Origin: Phoenix dactylifera | Taxonomy: Eukaryota > Streptophyta > Magnoliopsida > Arecales > Arecaceae | Length of the DNA stretch: 64,000 nucleotides | NCBI RefSeq assembly: GCF_009389715.1 | Contig: NC_052399.1 | Span: 31,567,146-31,631,145 of the forward strand | Reading direction: 5' to 3' | Shown: in pieces, positions 26,601 through 40,291 of the stretch | Layout: every line of letters starts with the position of its first letter | Position numbering within the stretch: the first letter of the stretch is position 1 | Program-made: the position numbers and the translations under genes | Notes under the pieces: generated by a model | Database searches by the model: none | Told to the model about the DNA's origin: nothing | The model's input: the letters and a program-made list of their open reading frames with translations, nothing else

Positions 26601-29600
26601 AGTAATGTTCATTATGATGTTAAAGCAGCCGTGCCGCTCCTCTAATAGAGATTTTATAGAGGACCATTATTATTTTCTCGATATTTTATAAACTTTTATT
26701 ATGACATATGATATGACGACGTGAACAATAAAACTTCATTTTTTGAAAGGATTTAATCAAAGGATGGATTAGCAATGCAGTTGCCTTATTTGTATTCTGC
26801 TATGGCTAATAACAATAAATTATGCTGGTGTTGTTAAGGTTAGAATTTTGGAGCAAACCTGAGCTCGATCAAGCCCAGGTCTAATCAAAGCTTAACTTTA
26901 AATTAATTTTGATCTTGAAATTTGAGATCATTGTTAGTTTGTTTGAGCTCTATCCTTCTTAAACAATTATAATCTTTGTCAAATAGAAATGAACTCTAGC
27001 TTGAATCAAGCTCCAGCGAACCTTGATTATGGATTCAACAATTGTTTATATGCTTATATGTGGAGACATAGACATCTTTTGTGAATGTAAATATTTCTTT
27101 TGTCTTTATAGGAATAGAGATGCACATAATTGTTAATGTAATGTAGAGTATATGTTGCACAGTGCAGACACGCCCACTGCAAAATTTGATCCTTGCTGAG
27201 TGGAGTTTGATGATTCTGGTTTATTTATACTTGGATGAAACTAACCATGAGTCTTTAAACTAGCTTCAAGCTAAGCTCCATCATGTTTTAACCAAGCTTA
27301 ATTAGAGGAGGACATCCTAGATGTAGTCATAGCAAGATGGAGGGCAACATGAGCTCAGGTCCAGTTCAAAGCGCATCATCAGATTTCCCCACTTCTGTCT
27401 GAAAATTTTAATATGATTATGGATTATAATTTAAATGTGATCGCCAATCGAATCTTATGTGAAATGTCTTGTTGATCATATCGAGATGTTTGATGTTTTA
27501 TTTTCTTGCATAGTATATTTATGATATATATAATCAACTTAAACATGGTTAACATGATTTTTGCTTGGATCATTCTACAAACTGTAGGCCACATCCTGCA
27601 TTAATGCTGCTATAAAATAAATCTTTCTCTTTAGGTTGACCTACCAATAAAAAATTCAACAAGACTACTCTTCTTTTAGAGCTATGATCCACCTCCACCA
27701 CTAGAACCTTCACTTTGGATGATGCCAGTCTCATCATCACCTCTTCATAATGGCAGTGGTAAGAAATTCCATAATGGCAATTAGGTAAAAATATAAATGA
27801 TACATAATACCCACACATTGGCACAAGCCATTATCATTGTGGATATTATGCTTATTGTGAAACTTATTTAGCATATTGGGCTTGTAACATGGATATTGAG
27901 AAATATTGGAGAGCATTTATCTTGCTATTGTGATTGGGGATACATGAACAATTTTATTGCCATTTGGTACCTTGGTGAACTACGGTTGAAATATAAAAAT
28001 AATTTATAAACTTAGAGTTTTCATAGTAATATTTTTTGATAGTATAATAATAATAACAACATAATGTAATATAACAACACTATATAATAATAATAATAAT
28101 AATAATAAGTATAATTATAACAATATAATAATATTATATTATCTGATAATAATATAATATTGCTATATTATGATGCAATATTATTCAAATATTATATTAG
28201 AAATAATAATAATATATTACTGCTATAATTTTGTACTAAAATAATATCATATTATTATATCATAATGATATTAATGTTATAATAAATTTAATATTACAAA
28301 ATATTATTGTTTTTATAATAAATATAACAATTTATTATTTATTTTATTGCATGGAATGAAATATCAAATAGATAATTTATAATATCGAGGAAGAAAGCTT
28401 TACTCATGTTAGCTTCCAAGAAAAATGTTAGTTAGATGAGCATGGCATAAAATTAGAAGTGCAAGGTATAAAAGAAGTTGGTAGGAATTTTCAAGATTTG
28501 AAAGTACGGGGAAGAAAGGCATCTATTTTTTCTTGCAAAACCTCCTATTTGATGAAGGTTAACAATAGCACAAAGGAGAATGTAATAAACAAATTACACA
28601 AAAGAATTTTTGAAGCATACCGAGCATCCAAAGAGAAAGTCCTCCTATCAGAAAGAGAGCGAAGGTCATCATGCGAGTGGTCAAGATCAAGCATATGAGG
28701 ATTTGCATGCTTATACATGTACCTTTGTTAAGCAATCTCAGAACTTGTCGAGGTGCAGAAGAAAGTTTAGTTCCCATTCCATCACTGCAAAACAAGGGAA
28801 ATGCCCTTACCATATGTACAAAGCCAGGTAAATTGAATGAAGCCATCATTTCTTTGTTCATGTAGGAGTGATATTAGAGTTGGTAGCAATGTTATTGTTG
28901 CTCGCAATAGAGTTTTATGAGCCCTGCAATTATTTGAGGAGATTTCAGGGAGTTTTCATAAGGTGACGAGATGGCCAAAATTTCCTTGGATTGACCTACT
29001 AACTGCTACAATTAATTCTTAGAAATAATAAAGAATGGGTGAACACAGCGAGCCATCATAGGAAAAGTGCCTGTTGTTTAAGTGTTCACTACGGATTGCA
29101 GCTCTCTGCCTAACCACCTTTTAAATATGTAAGAAAGATAGCGAACTGCTCATGGTTGGTTAAGTTCTCAAAACTCTATTCGGTGGTTAAAATGAAGGCC
29201 AAACTCTATCTTTTTGTAATTTATATGTTTCTTTAGCAAATATTGTAATGTAAATCTTTGTAATGTATTAGTTCCCATTCAGTTTGTTCTGTATTTGTAA
29301 TGTAAATACTTGTAATGCATCAACTCCCACTCTATTTCCTTAGCAAATACTGAAATGCAAATATTGTAATTAGTTATGATATAGTTCAAAGAATGCACAG
29401 ACTCTCCATGAATGGCACACTTAAATTGCTGGTGCTACACAACCACTGCATGTGAATCAGATGATATATACTTGCACAATATTGATGTTTCGCTATCTAC
29501 ATTTGAGAAGTCTTATCATTTCTGTGACTAAGAATATTGTCACTAATTATTAAATCTGTTCCATTTTGATGTAGCAAGAGAGAATTGATGCAATTAATGA

Positions 29601-30650
29601 GTCACACTGGTTTATGGCAACTAGATTTTTTTCTCTCTCTTTTCTGTAGGTGAAAGGAATTAATTTGATACTAAGGTGGAGTTAAATCCTCTAAACCATG
29701 CTTGAAGGTGCACGTAGTGTAGGGTATAATTTTTCATCGAATCCATCATGTATTGGACAAGAGTGGAACTCTTCCTTTTGATACCATAACTAAAAGAGAA
29801 GGTAGCTTAGATGTAGGATGACCATATAACCATTCAAGCTAGGGAGGTGATTTAGCTCTGACACTCATTAGACAAGCAAGTTGTTCAATGTCGTGCCTGA
29901 CCATTCGATCACCATCATGATCTATGCTATTGTAGGCTTCGAGATTCATGAAATTGGGAGCATCCAAATACTGAAGCCCGTGCCATATGGATCACGATAA
30001 TGATCCAACAGTTCGGCATTCCATCGAATGATTTACTAGTTGAACGAGTGGTGGGCCTCAACCTTTGACAAGTTAGTGCCAAGTTAGTGCCAAGTTAGGA
30101 GCCACTCTCCATCACTTACCTTCTCTAGCTAGCTTTTTCTATGTCTACACTTACTAATTTTCTTTATGGTTCACATCATTTACAACAACAACAACAAAAA
30201 GAAAAACATAAGTTTCTAAGTACAAGAACTAAAATGTGTTCACAAATCTACTAACAAAAATGAATTGAAAAGTAGTCTTCATGTAAGCACTAATTTCTAT
30301 TGATAGGAGATTAGACTGTACCTAACTATTTGTTATATTTAATTTTTTAAGCTCAGTAATTGAGAAAATAAATATTTTTTTAGATCAAAAATATCTATTC
30401 ATACATATTTTTTTATTTAAATTTATCTAAATATAAATATAAATATGAGTATTGTATTAATATTCATATGTGCATAAACAAAAAAATTATAGATGTGGAT
30501 AGATAATTATATAATTAATATTTGAATATCTATTTTATTTGTAATCCCATTTGGTACTATATAATATTTATAATTTTTTTTTAAAAATAAGTAACTATAT
30601 CAATATATTATTAGCTTGATTTATCTATATAATACTATTTTTGATTTTAT
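26601..30650. other. Intergenic spacer with simple repeats
   Basis: No gene recognised. Short ORFs (27570-27824 minus, 28459-28698 plus, 28559-28861 minus) show no family motif. A 52-bp imperfect tandem pair starts at 29244 and 29296 (TGTAATGTAAAT). The rest is AT-rich. Confidence 0.5.
28020..28350. repeat. AAT/ATT-rich microsatellite-like tract
   Basis: Long runs of (AAT)n, including a clean (ATA)8-type run near 28082-28108, broken up by related words. A typical unstable AT-rich tract between genes. Confidence 0.8.
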
Positions 30651-30715
30651 AGTTATAACTGGCTAAGATTCGGATTTATCGGAAATTCCAATTTTATTAA
30701 TCGCTTCTCTCTGCC

Positions 30716-30840
30716 TATAAATGCCCCCAAAACTCGTCGACTCGCCGTCGCGCGTCCTTCGGACATTCCTCTCGCCGCTCTCTTTCTCTTCTCGTCCGCT
30801 CCTCCTCCTCCTCTTCGGGACCGCTTCATCTCCTCCAAAG
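30716..30840 (+). promoter_or_regulatory. TATA box and first (noncoding) exon of the methionine synthase gene
   Basis: TATAAAT at 30716-30722 is followed by a CT-rich leader and a donor CCAAAG|GTACGC at 30840/30841. The matching acceptor is GACCAG at 32350-32355, five bases before the ATG. This gives a 5'-UTR intron of 1,515 bp. An ATG overlapping the TATA box (30721) would lie upstream of transcription start and is not a real uORF. Confidence 0.7.
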
Positions 30841-32359
30841 GTACGCCCACTTCCTGCGCTCTCCTCACCGCTCTCTCCCTTTTCTCTGTCGCTCTCTCTC
30901 TGTCTGAGTGCGTGTTTGGAGGGATCGGATCTCGGTTTACTTTGATGAACTTGACTGTTTTTACGATTCTTTTTCTTAATTTTTTGGTTGGTGAGTTTGC
31001 CATCTATTTCTGTTGTTTGCTCCATTTCCTAATTTTTCTCCTTTTTTTTTCGCTAGTTTTTTCTCCGATAAAAAGGTTGTTCTTTTTCTCTCCGAGGAGC
31101 TTGTATCTTGCTGGATCTGATCTTTACTTGCTTTTTCTCTCAATTTTTTTTTGTGGGCTAGTGTGCTACTTTGTTGATCTAATACTGTCTGTTGATCTAA
31201 TACTGTCTTTGCTTTCCTTTTAGCCTTTTTTGGTTTCCACTTTTTTGGTTCAAGTAAAAATTGTGTGTTTTGGGTGTAAATCGAGGTGATTTTATGTTGA
31301 TATGTGATATCCTAGTATAGATCTTGATCTTTACTTTATAATCTTTATTTCTTTTTCTGTAGATATTCTTTTTTTGTTTGATTACAAATTGTCTTTTGTC
31401 CGGAGACCAGGAAATTGGAAACTTCCCTCAGTGTGATTAATTTTGCTAAATTGATTTAGAGATTTGAATCTTTCTGGTGGATTTGATGCGATAATTCTAT
31501 CTTATGGTTATAGATCTAGGTTCTGTAACCCGTAGCTATGGCACTGAGTACGATTTAGAGTTGCTTTCAGAGCTACAAATCTAACTGTTAGGACCCTGTT
31601 CCGCAACTTTACTTGATAACTTCATGTACCTAATAGATTAGAGGATCCGTTATGTTTAGTGGACTGTGCAGTTTGATCTATTATTTGGAACATATCCCAC
31701 TACGTGCTAGCCTTTGTCATCTCAATTCATAACTTTTATTCCTAACCCTCAGATTTGAAAAGGATTTGGCATCACCTATTGTTTCATGTTTCACTACTGT
31801 GCTTGATTTGATCTACTGAGCTTACTTCTTGTGATTTCTTTAATGGAGATAACTTGTTGCATTTTTTTTTCATTTGATGAGAAACCATGCATAGCTGCTT
31901 TTTACTTTTCTTACTGATAGAAGAACCTCGCTTTGTTTATTTCCTTGAGTATTTTGAACCAAAAGCTCAGCTTCATCTCCATTTCGTTTCCTAACTCTTG
32001 TAAAGCAAACTTCTATATTCCGATCAGGAAACTGCCAATCCTTACTTAAATGTTACATATCTTTTGTTTTTTATGGCATCTTTTCTTATTTTTCTGCTTT
32101 CTGTTTACACAATGTCTTTTTCTGGTATTGTCTGTTGCTACAGCATTTCTAGCATTTAAAAGTAGACTTTTCTCAATTATGATATTGTATCCTAGACAAT
32201 CTTATTCACTCATTGGCATGCCAAGCTTGAACTGCCCAGTTGATTATAATGATAGTTACTTTATAACATAGAAGAGAATCTATAATACCTAATGGATCTA
32301 AGCATGTTTTACTTTTAAGAATTAATTTGATCTTTGTTTCCATTCGCATGACCAGAAAA

Positions 32360-35300
32360 ATGGCGTCACACGTTGTTGGGTATCCTCGGATGGGGCCCAA
32401 GAGACAGCTCAAGTTTGCTCTGGAATCTTTTTGGGATGGAAAGAGCAGTGCTGATGATTTGCAGAAAGTTGCTCAAGATCTCAGGTGCTCCATTTGGAAG
32501 CAGATGTCCGATGCTGGGGTCAAGTACATCCCGAGCAACACTTTTTCATACTACGATCAAGTGCTTGATACAACAGCAATGCTTGGTGCTGTTCCTCAAA
32601 GATATGGATGGAGTGGTGGAGAGATTGGGTTTGACACATACTTTTCTATGGCTAGAGGAAATGCTTCAGTACCTGCCATGGAAATGACCAAGTGGTTCGA
32701 CACTAACTAGTAAGTCATCTGACCTATCTTAAGTCCCAGGTTGATCATTTTGTTTCACATAGCCTCAATTCTTCGTAACTTGTGCATTATTTTTTATTGT
32801 TCTATGTTAATCCAGCCATTTTATTGTCCCTGAATTGTCCCCGGTATCGAAGTTCACCTATGCTTCTCACAAAGCGGTGTCTGAATACAAGGAGGCAAAG
32901 GCGGTATGCTTCTGGATAGGCTGTTATTTTAATCCTTCCCATAAATTTCTGTTCTTAATGGTTTAGATACTTGTTAAGGTTGAATGACATTCTGTCAACC
33001 ATTCTTTTACTTGTTTCGTATTAAAAAATATTCTCTTGGTAATCTTTAGGTTTTGCATTGACTTGAACAACTCTAGTTGTTGTTGTTGGGTTTTGGGTGG
33101 GAGGACTTGTCCAAAGTAAGCTGATGAAAAAGGAAATCAACAATTTTTGTTGGGCTTAGTTCAGTCTGTTTCCATGCTTTTGTTGCAAACATGGTTTCTG
33201 AAGAAACGTTTTTTAATTTCATGAAATAGAGATATAGCTAGTACCTGTTTCTGACTTCGTATAATGAGTTACATCCAGTATACCATATATTTACACTGCT
33301 AATGCTAATTATTGGTTGATGATAAATAAGTTTTTCAATTAGACCATTAATCTCTACTAACTTAAAATTATGAAACAATAACACAATTAACATGCCATAT
33401 ATTATCAATATTTTCTTATCTAACTTTTTTACTGCTATTTTTTTAAATACTTCTGCTCTCCATATATATATATATGTTCAATTCAGCATATTAATCTGTA
33501 CCAACTTTAAATTACGAATAATAACACAATAACATGCCATATATTATCAACATTTTTCTTATGTAACATTTTTTAATACTTCTTAATCTCCAGATGTAAA
33601 TATTTTGGATTCAGCCATCTTGACACTGAGTGATGGTACTACAACATGCATGTAGTTGAAAACTGCCTGTGCCCCATGATTCCATGAACCACAGAAAACC
33701 CCTTGATGTGTTGGTCCTGCTTGTATGAGGCAAGGCCCACTGAAAAGTGGTTGTTGTGGTTTGTTCAGTGTATTTAAAGTTGACCCGGAACTAGGTACAG
33801 CTCCATAATAAGAAGCGCAGGAAGCACAAAGAAGGATGGTGTAAGCTTGGTTAGCTAGAGCGGGAACAAAAGATGCGGAGGAGCCTTGTAAAAATGGCTG
33901 CTACATCATGAGTTTCGGGATGATGCTGACGCTACAAGTACAAGCAGCACTGGAAGCATTCAGCTTTTGGATCCACTCAGGATTAACTAAGGCTCGATCT
34001 AGTCTGCCGACGATGCGTCTGGCCCCACCGGATTAGCTCGCTCCTGCTCAAAAATCACACAATAAGCCAAGGCAGTTCTAATCTAATCTAGAGAGTGGAT
34101 CAACTCGCTCCGGCTGCAGCTTCTAATATGAATATCTAGTCTCCCCTCCGCTTGCTATTTGGCCTATGATTAATATGTTCGGTAGCCGTTATCAAAAGAT
34201 TACGTAGCTTCATCTGTGTATGGGTTGATATGACCAATTCTTATTCGAAACTATGCCAAATGTCGTCATATTTCACACTAAGGGCTTCATGTTGTTGTAA
34301 GAAATTGAAACTCAAGACTGCAATCTCTGATTTTCCAGTGGCTGGCAAATCAGTATTTGATAAGAAAAGGAAAATTGCTTTTATAAATTGCAAGGTGTAT
34401 TGAGTATTGACACTTATATAAAAATTGTATTACAGTCCTTTTTATGTTTATTTGTTGCAGCATAGTGGAGACTAGATATTCATATTCATTTTGGGAGCTC
34501 CACTTCCAAAAATGCATTAGATATGATTGAATATGTGGTTTCCTGTGACAATCTACTGCAATTAAAAAATATATGATGTTTTTAGGTGTCTATGTTTTGA
34601 CCTATCAAATCCATTCTTAATAGCTGGACTTCTTCTCGTGACACCACACCTGCTTTGAAATCTCTCTATAATCTTGCCTGTGGACCTGCTTCCCAAGTGC
34701 CCGCTCATTGTAACTTTTTTTGATGTATCTGCTTTTTCGCACCCGCAACCGAATCTGCTCCCGCACCTGCTCAAGATTCAGGTAACTTAGGCCCAGTCAA
34801 CTCACTTTTTATCAAATTGCCTAAAAATGGCTTGATTTAATGCTTTTGTATGGTGGCATTTACTCTTTTTCCTGGGAATGTTCCTATCAGAAAATGAAGA
34901 AGTTTTATGTGCTTGACATGTTAAATATCCTATATTTATTGTTTTTTCTCTCTGATGCAGCTAGGAATTGATACAATTCCAGTGATTATAGGACCTGTGA
35001 CATATTTGTTGCTCTCAAAGCCAGCCAAAGGGGTTGAAAAAGCCTTTTCCACTCTCTCACTTCTGGGAAATGTCCTACCTGTCTATAAGTATTGATCAAA
35101 ACATGCATCTGGCAGTGTCAGTCTTTTATTGCTCTTTACTGCTTCGTCCAGCAGTCTATACTGATGATACAATCATTGCCCAGGGAAGTTATTGCTGAAT
35201 TGAAAGCAGCAGGTGCTTCATGGATCCAGTTTGATGAGCCGACACTTGTAATGGATCTTGATGCTCACCAATTGGAAGCATTTACTAAGGCCTACTCAGA

Positions 35301-37963
35301 ACTAGAATCATCATTCTCTGGTTTGAATGTGCTTATTGAAACCTACTTTGCTGATGTTCCTGCTGAGGCATACAAGTTAGTTTGTTCTCATAATTTTGTT
35401 GAATGAACATTTTTTTTTAATTTTTTTGAACTTTTAACCAATACCATTAACTATTGTAGGACTATCACTTCCTTGAACGGCATCTCTGGTTTTGGTTTTG
35501 ATCTTGTCCGTGGAACCAAGACACTAGACTTGATAAAAAGTTCAGGTTTCCCCACAGGAAAATATCTTTTTGCTGGAGTTGTGGATGGGAGGAACATTTG
35601 GGCTAATGATCTAGCTGCCTCCCTCAATACTCTTAATGATCTGGAGGCTATTGTAGGCAAAGGTAGCTGTCCCTTTGTTTAATTATATATATTTTTTAAT
35701 ATCATGCATTACATATGAAGCTGATGATCTTTTTGTTGTTTTTTTCTGCAGACAAACTTGTGGTGTCTACTTCTTGCTCTCTCATGCATACTGCTGTTGA
35801 TCTGGTAAATGAGACTAAGTTGGATGCTGAAATCAAGTCATGGCTGGCTTTTGCTGCACAGAAAGTGGTTGAAGTGAATGCACTGGCTAAAGCATCGGCT
35901 GGTCACAAGGACGAGGTATTGTCTCCCATCACTTTCCTTTCAATGTGAGAAATGATCGATATATCTGGAGCTGAACTTCTACAGCCTGTTTCATTTTCAT
36001 AACTCTAGAATCTTTCTTTCCATGTATGGGCTGTTTTATTTACTCTTATAACATTTTAAACATTTGTTTGAATTTCTAGGCTTTCTTCTCAGCAAATGCT
36101 GCTGCTCAGGCTTCCAGAAAATCATCACCTAGGGTGACCAACCAGGAAGTTCAAAAAGCTGTAAGTTCCTGATCATCTGCATCTCACTTCTACTGTTGGA
36201 GAAGAGGTGTTTCTTACCATTTTGGTCATGGCACTGGATCCTCAGGCTGCTGCTCTGAAGGGATCCGACCACCGCCGAGCTACAGATGTTAGTGCTAGAT
36301 TGGATGCTCAACAACAGAAGCTTAACCTTCCAATCCTTCCTACCACCACTATTGGTTCATTCCCTCAGACAATGGATCTCCGAAGAGTGCGCCGTGAATA
36401 CAAGGCAAACAAGTGGGTTCTCTCTAACTTTGTCTTTTGGAGAGAGAACCCTCTCTCTCTCTAACTATTTGTTGTCATTTCTAAATAAGAATTTACATTT
36501 AAATAACTTTTACCGTAATTGATCATTATAATTTGTTACAGGATCTCTGAAGAGGAGTATGTGAATGCCATCAAAGAGGAAATAAACAAGGTTGTCAAAC
36601 TGCAAGAGGAGCTTGACATTGATGTCCTTGTCCATGGAGAGCCTGAGGTGAGCTTGAATTGCTTATATTCTGATAGTATATGTAGACAAAGCTTTTGTTG
36701 TTTCTCATTGTTATATCACATATAATCACCAATAGACACACATGCAGCTAGGAGAACTGCTATAATTGATTTTCTGAACGATAAGCATGCATCTTAAATT
36801 CTTAACTTTGTTGTTACTCTGCAGAGGAATGATATGGTTGAGTACTTTGGGGAGCAGTTATCTGGCTTTGCATTCACGGTTAATGGTTGGGTGCAGTCTT
36901 ATGGTTCACGATGTGTTAAGCCACCCATCATCTATGGTGATGTGAGCCGTCCCAGGCCCATGACTGTGTTCTGGTCTTCAATGGCCCAGAGCATGACTTC
37001 ACGCCCAATGAAAGGAATGCTCACTGGTCCAGTCACAATCCTCAACTGGTCCTTCGTGAGAAATGACCAACCAAGGTAAGTACAATTACCTTCATACCTA
37101 TCACAAGCCCTTAATGGTTTGTCAAGGCCTTTGTTTATATGCCGCTCGATCCACCCCTCATGTGACTATAACTCACATAACTCGTGCTATCTACTAGATC
37201 TGAGACTTGCTATCAGATTGCTCTTGCTATCAAGAAGGAAGTTGAAGATTTGGAAGCTGCAGGCATCAAGGTTTGTTCTTCTTTCCTATACGAAGAAGTA
37301 TATCTATAATATGAAACTTCTCTCCTCAACTTCTTTCCATTGTTTGAATGAGTTCAGGTCATCCAAATTGATGAAGCGGCTCTGAGGGAGGGGTTGCCTC
37401 TCCGCAAGTCTGAACAGGCCTTCTATCTTGATTGGGCTGTTCACTCATTTAGGATCACCAACTGTGGTGTCAAGGATCCAACTCAGGTTCTTCCTCCATT
37501 AGTTCTGATTTCCATAAAGATCAAATACATCGCCAAAGCACCATCAAACTATTTTATGGCTGTTGAATCACTAATATTTTTGTTCTTTATATAGATTCAC
37601 ACCCACATGTGCTACTCCAACTTCAACGATATCATCCACTCAATCATTGACATGGATGCTGATGTGATCACCATTGAGAACTCGCGATCCGATGAGAAGC
37701 TCCTCTCGGTGTTCCGTGAGGGTGTTAAATATGGCGCAGGTATCGGCCCAGGGGTGTATGACATCCACTCACCAAGGATCCCGTCCGCAGAGGAGATTGC
37801 AGACCGGATCAACAAGATGCTGGCAGTGCTTGAGAGCAAGATCTTATGGGTTAACCCTGACTGTGGGCTCAAGACCCGCAAGTACACTGAGGTCAAGCCT
37901 GCCCTTACCAACATGGTTTCTGCTGCCAAGCTCCTCAGGGAGCAGCTGGCTAGTGCCAAGTAG
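32360..37963 (+). CDS. METE: Cobalamin-independent methionine synthase, cytosolic (13 coding exons)
   Basis: Catalyses methyl transfer from 5-methyltetrahydropteroyl-glutamate to homocysteine, giving methionine for protein synthesis and S-adenosylmethionine. Exons: 32360-32709, 32816-32903, 34961-35088, 35184-35375, 35460-35662, 35752-35915, 36080-36160, 36246-36412, 36542-36647, 36825-37075, 37198-37270, 37358-37486 and 37595-37963. The sum is 2,301 nt, 766 residues, against about 765 for plant enzymes; the extra residue is a Ser in LIKSSGFP. It starts [18 protein letters not shown] with no transit peptide, so it is the cytosolic type. The zinc ligands are all present: His648 and Cys650 (IHTHMCYS), Glu672 ([10 protein letters not shown]) and Cys734 (NPDCGLKTR). 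The start context AAAAATGGCG is strong. All introns are GT-AG; the second coding intron (2,057 bp) is the longest and holds repeated sequence. Looks fully functional. Confidence 0.98.
33340..33600. repeat. Imperfect duplication in the second coding intron of METE
   Basis: Two similar blocks share AACATGCCATATATTATCAA, one ending near 33470 and one near 33595, separated by a TATATA run. Diverged local duplication, noncoding. Confidence 0.6.
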
Positions 37964-38270
37964 AGCGTTGTCCAGCGATTAACCTTGAGAGGAATGATCA
38001 GGTTGTGCCAACTTCCTAATAACTATGGTTATGTTCATTTTGGTAATGTGGCAAATTGGATTTCTTTCATGAGTGATATGATGTTATCTGTTTAGTATTT
38101 CTTTCGGAGGCCGCTGTATGCCTATATCATGTACTACTTTATTCTCCGGGAAACTGAAAGGAAGAAAAATCTAAAGCTATTTCCAAGAAAAATATGGGTT
38201 CACCTTCTGGTGAAAGTTAATGTTATTCTAGATATAAATTATCTTCAGTTCAGCTCTGGTGCTGCCAATT
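37964..38270 (+). other. Probable 3' UTR of METE
   Basis: Follows the TAG at 37961-37963. T/A-rich with near-upstream-element-like AATG/TATG words and no ORF of note. The end is estimated. Confidence 0.4.
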
Positions 38271-38514
38271 AAATGTATGGGATTGGGAACTCCGTATCTT
38301 TACAAACTAAAGCCAACCATAACTCATGCCTCTGCAGCTCTCCTTATCCTTCATCCAACATGGTTGCAGTTGAAGTTCTGCAATGTTTGTTACTTAAATG
38401 CGAAACAGATTCTCTCTCAGTGCAAAAATGGCACAAGCAGTACCTCTGAGTTCATTGGTGGCAAATTTTTTCCCAGGGACTATCTAGTTGTTCCCTGTGC
38501 CCAATGACACAAGT

Positions 38515-38693
38515 TGCCTCTAAAAAGTTATTTTTCTATCGACAAATTTTGTAATTTAAACATGCTGATATCTTATGAGATATTTCAAAATACCATCAGC
38601 CGTATTGCCCCTAAAAAGTTATTTTCTATTGATAATTTTGGTAATTTGGAGATGCTGATATATCATGAGATTTTTTCCAAATGTCATGAGTTG
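38515..38693. repeat. 90-bp tandem duplication downstream of METE
   Basis: 38515-38604 and 38605-38693 share TGCC(T/C)CTAAAAAGTTATTTT and ATGCTGATAT(C/A)T(T/C)ATGAGAT. Moderately diverged. The rest of 38271-39991 shows nothing that can be called. Confidence 0.7.
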
Positions 38694-39991
38694 CATAAAG
38701 GTTAACCTTTTCATATACTCCTTCCACCTTCCATCTGAATCCCATCATCGTTCTTCCTCTTATTTTTTATCTTTACCAAAACATCACGCCTCAAAGGTAG
38801 ATCCACCCTCTCCCAGCTCTTGTTCTTGTGTTAAGATTATCATGTTTCCTGATCCATAAATTGAAGCTTAATCTTCCGAGAGACTTGTTGACTTTGGTCA
38901 TTTTCATGCTGTCTTTGCTGATTTTTGTTATTGTGATATGCTGAAATCTTTCAGTTTGTTGAGATTTTTTATTGTGATATTCTATCTTAAATTGCACCAA
39001 GTCTTCCCTCTTTTTTTTCTCATCCTATTATTGAATTCTCCGCATACCTGAGCATGTTTGCAGCCATTTCCTTTTAGTTGCCTACTTTATAAATCAGCTA
39101 CGATACCGTTACACCCATCGATGTTTGTCAAGAAATTCTTTTGTAGATATATTCATCTGTCAGGAGTAAAGATCAAGGTCAGATGCTACAACCACCTGAG
39201 GGCTCACTCACCTATCTTGAGTAGGAGATACTTCACCGCTGCATTTTTCAAATGGAGATTCTATCTTATATACCATATATCATTGTTGCATCAAGGACGA
39301 TGACAGCCCTGGAGGCAATTCCATTATATCATCATAATTGGAATGCGAAGAGGAATGCCCTAAAACATGTTGCGCTAAGACGCCAAGATAGGAGAGCAGC
39401 TTTATGAAGGGCTGGTATCTTCTGCAACCCAAATAACAGTACTGTAAATCTTTGAGCCTCTAGTCTCTGTTTACCAATCATTGTTAGTATCTGAACTTTC
39501 AGTTTCCTACCGGTATCACAATGGTGATCATAAACCGGAGCGGTGAGTCATACCTTGGGAGTTCTACCTGAGAAATGTTTGAGAACAAGTACAATCAGGA
39601 CCTCCTTTTTGGTTTTTGGTTAATTTTCTGTCATCTGAATGATTCTAGCCTTCCATTTTTCTTCAGAAGTTCCAAACTTTAACATTAAAAGTTAATTCAA
39701 TTCTGTATAGCAAATATTCTTTAGCTATAGCTGAATTCATTCAACAATTAAAACTCCTTTTTCACCTTTCTGTGGGTCATAACATGGAATGCTGATGTCT
39801 AATATTTCAGAAATTTCCTTCTTACAGTTAAACTACTGCACTGGAACACTTCAGCGGCATTCCCGCAAGTCAACTTACAGCTTCTCAGGAAAATCAAAAC
39901 GGAAACAACATAACATAGCCTGATCATTGCACAACCAAAGGGAGGCGGGAAAGGAAGAGAAGAAATAACAGTCAAACCTTCTTTAAAATAA

Positions 39992-40291
39992 TTACATGAG
40001 GACCCCAGCCACATTATCAAGTGCTTTTTTCACAATGCTGAATTTGCCAGCAATGGATTTTTCTGAGCTTGGAGCAACATACTGCTCGATGAAGATGGAG
40101 TTAAACTGCTCCATGAACCTCGCAAGATTTGTTGCAGAGATGCTGTCCAGCTTCTCACTCTCCCTTGCTATTTTGAAGACTGTAGATCTGGCAAACCCTG
40201 CACAGCTGACACCTAGAAGGATCTTGCATTTCCGAATGCTCTTGGAGGCTGTTTTTGGGAACACTGATGCCCTTTTGTGGAACATCTTCAC
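39992..40291 (-). CDS. Unrecognised 99-codon ORF, possibly a last exon
   Basis: Reads MKMFHKRASVFPKTASKSIR to the C-terminus KKALDNVAGVLM. The composition looks protein-like (mixed hydrophobic and charged residues, an amphipathic stretch LARFMEQFNSIFIEQYV), without low complexity. The frame stays open upstream to about 40330, where AG-type acceptors occur (near 40310-40325), so it may be the final exon of a longer gene whose other exons were not found. No domain is recognised. It could also be a gene fragment. No function is proposed. Confidence 0.35.
   Translation of the reverse strand: MKMFHKRASVFPKTASKSIRKCKILLGVSCAGFARSTVFKIARESEKLDSISATNLARFMEQFNSIFIEQYVAPSSEKSIAGKFSIVKKALDNVAGVLM

Noticed and set aside
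30721-30945. Possible upstream ORF of METE
   Set aside because: Its ATG overlaps the TATA box, so it should not be in the transcript.
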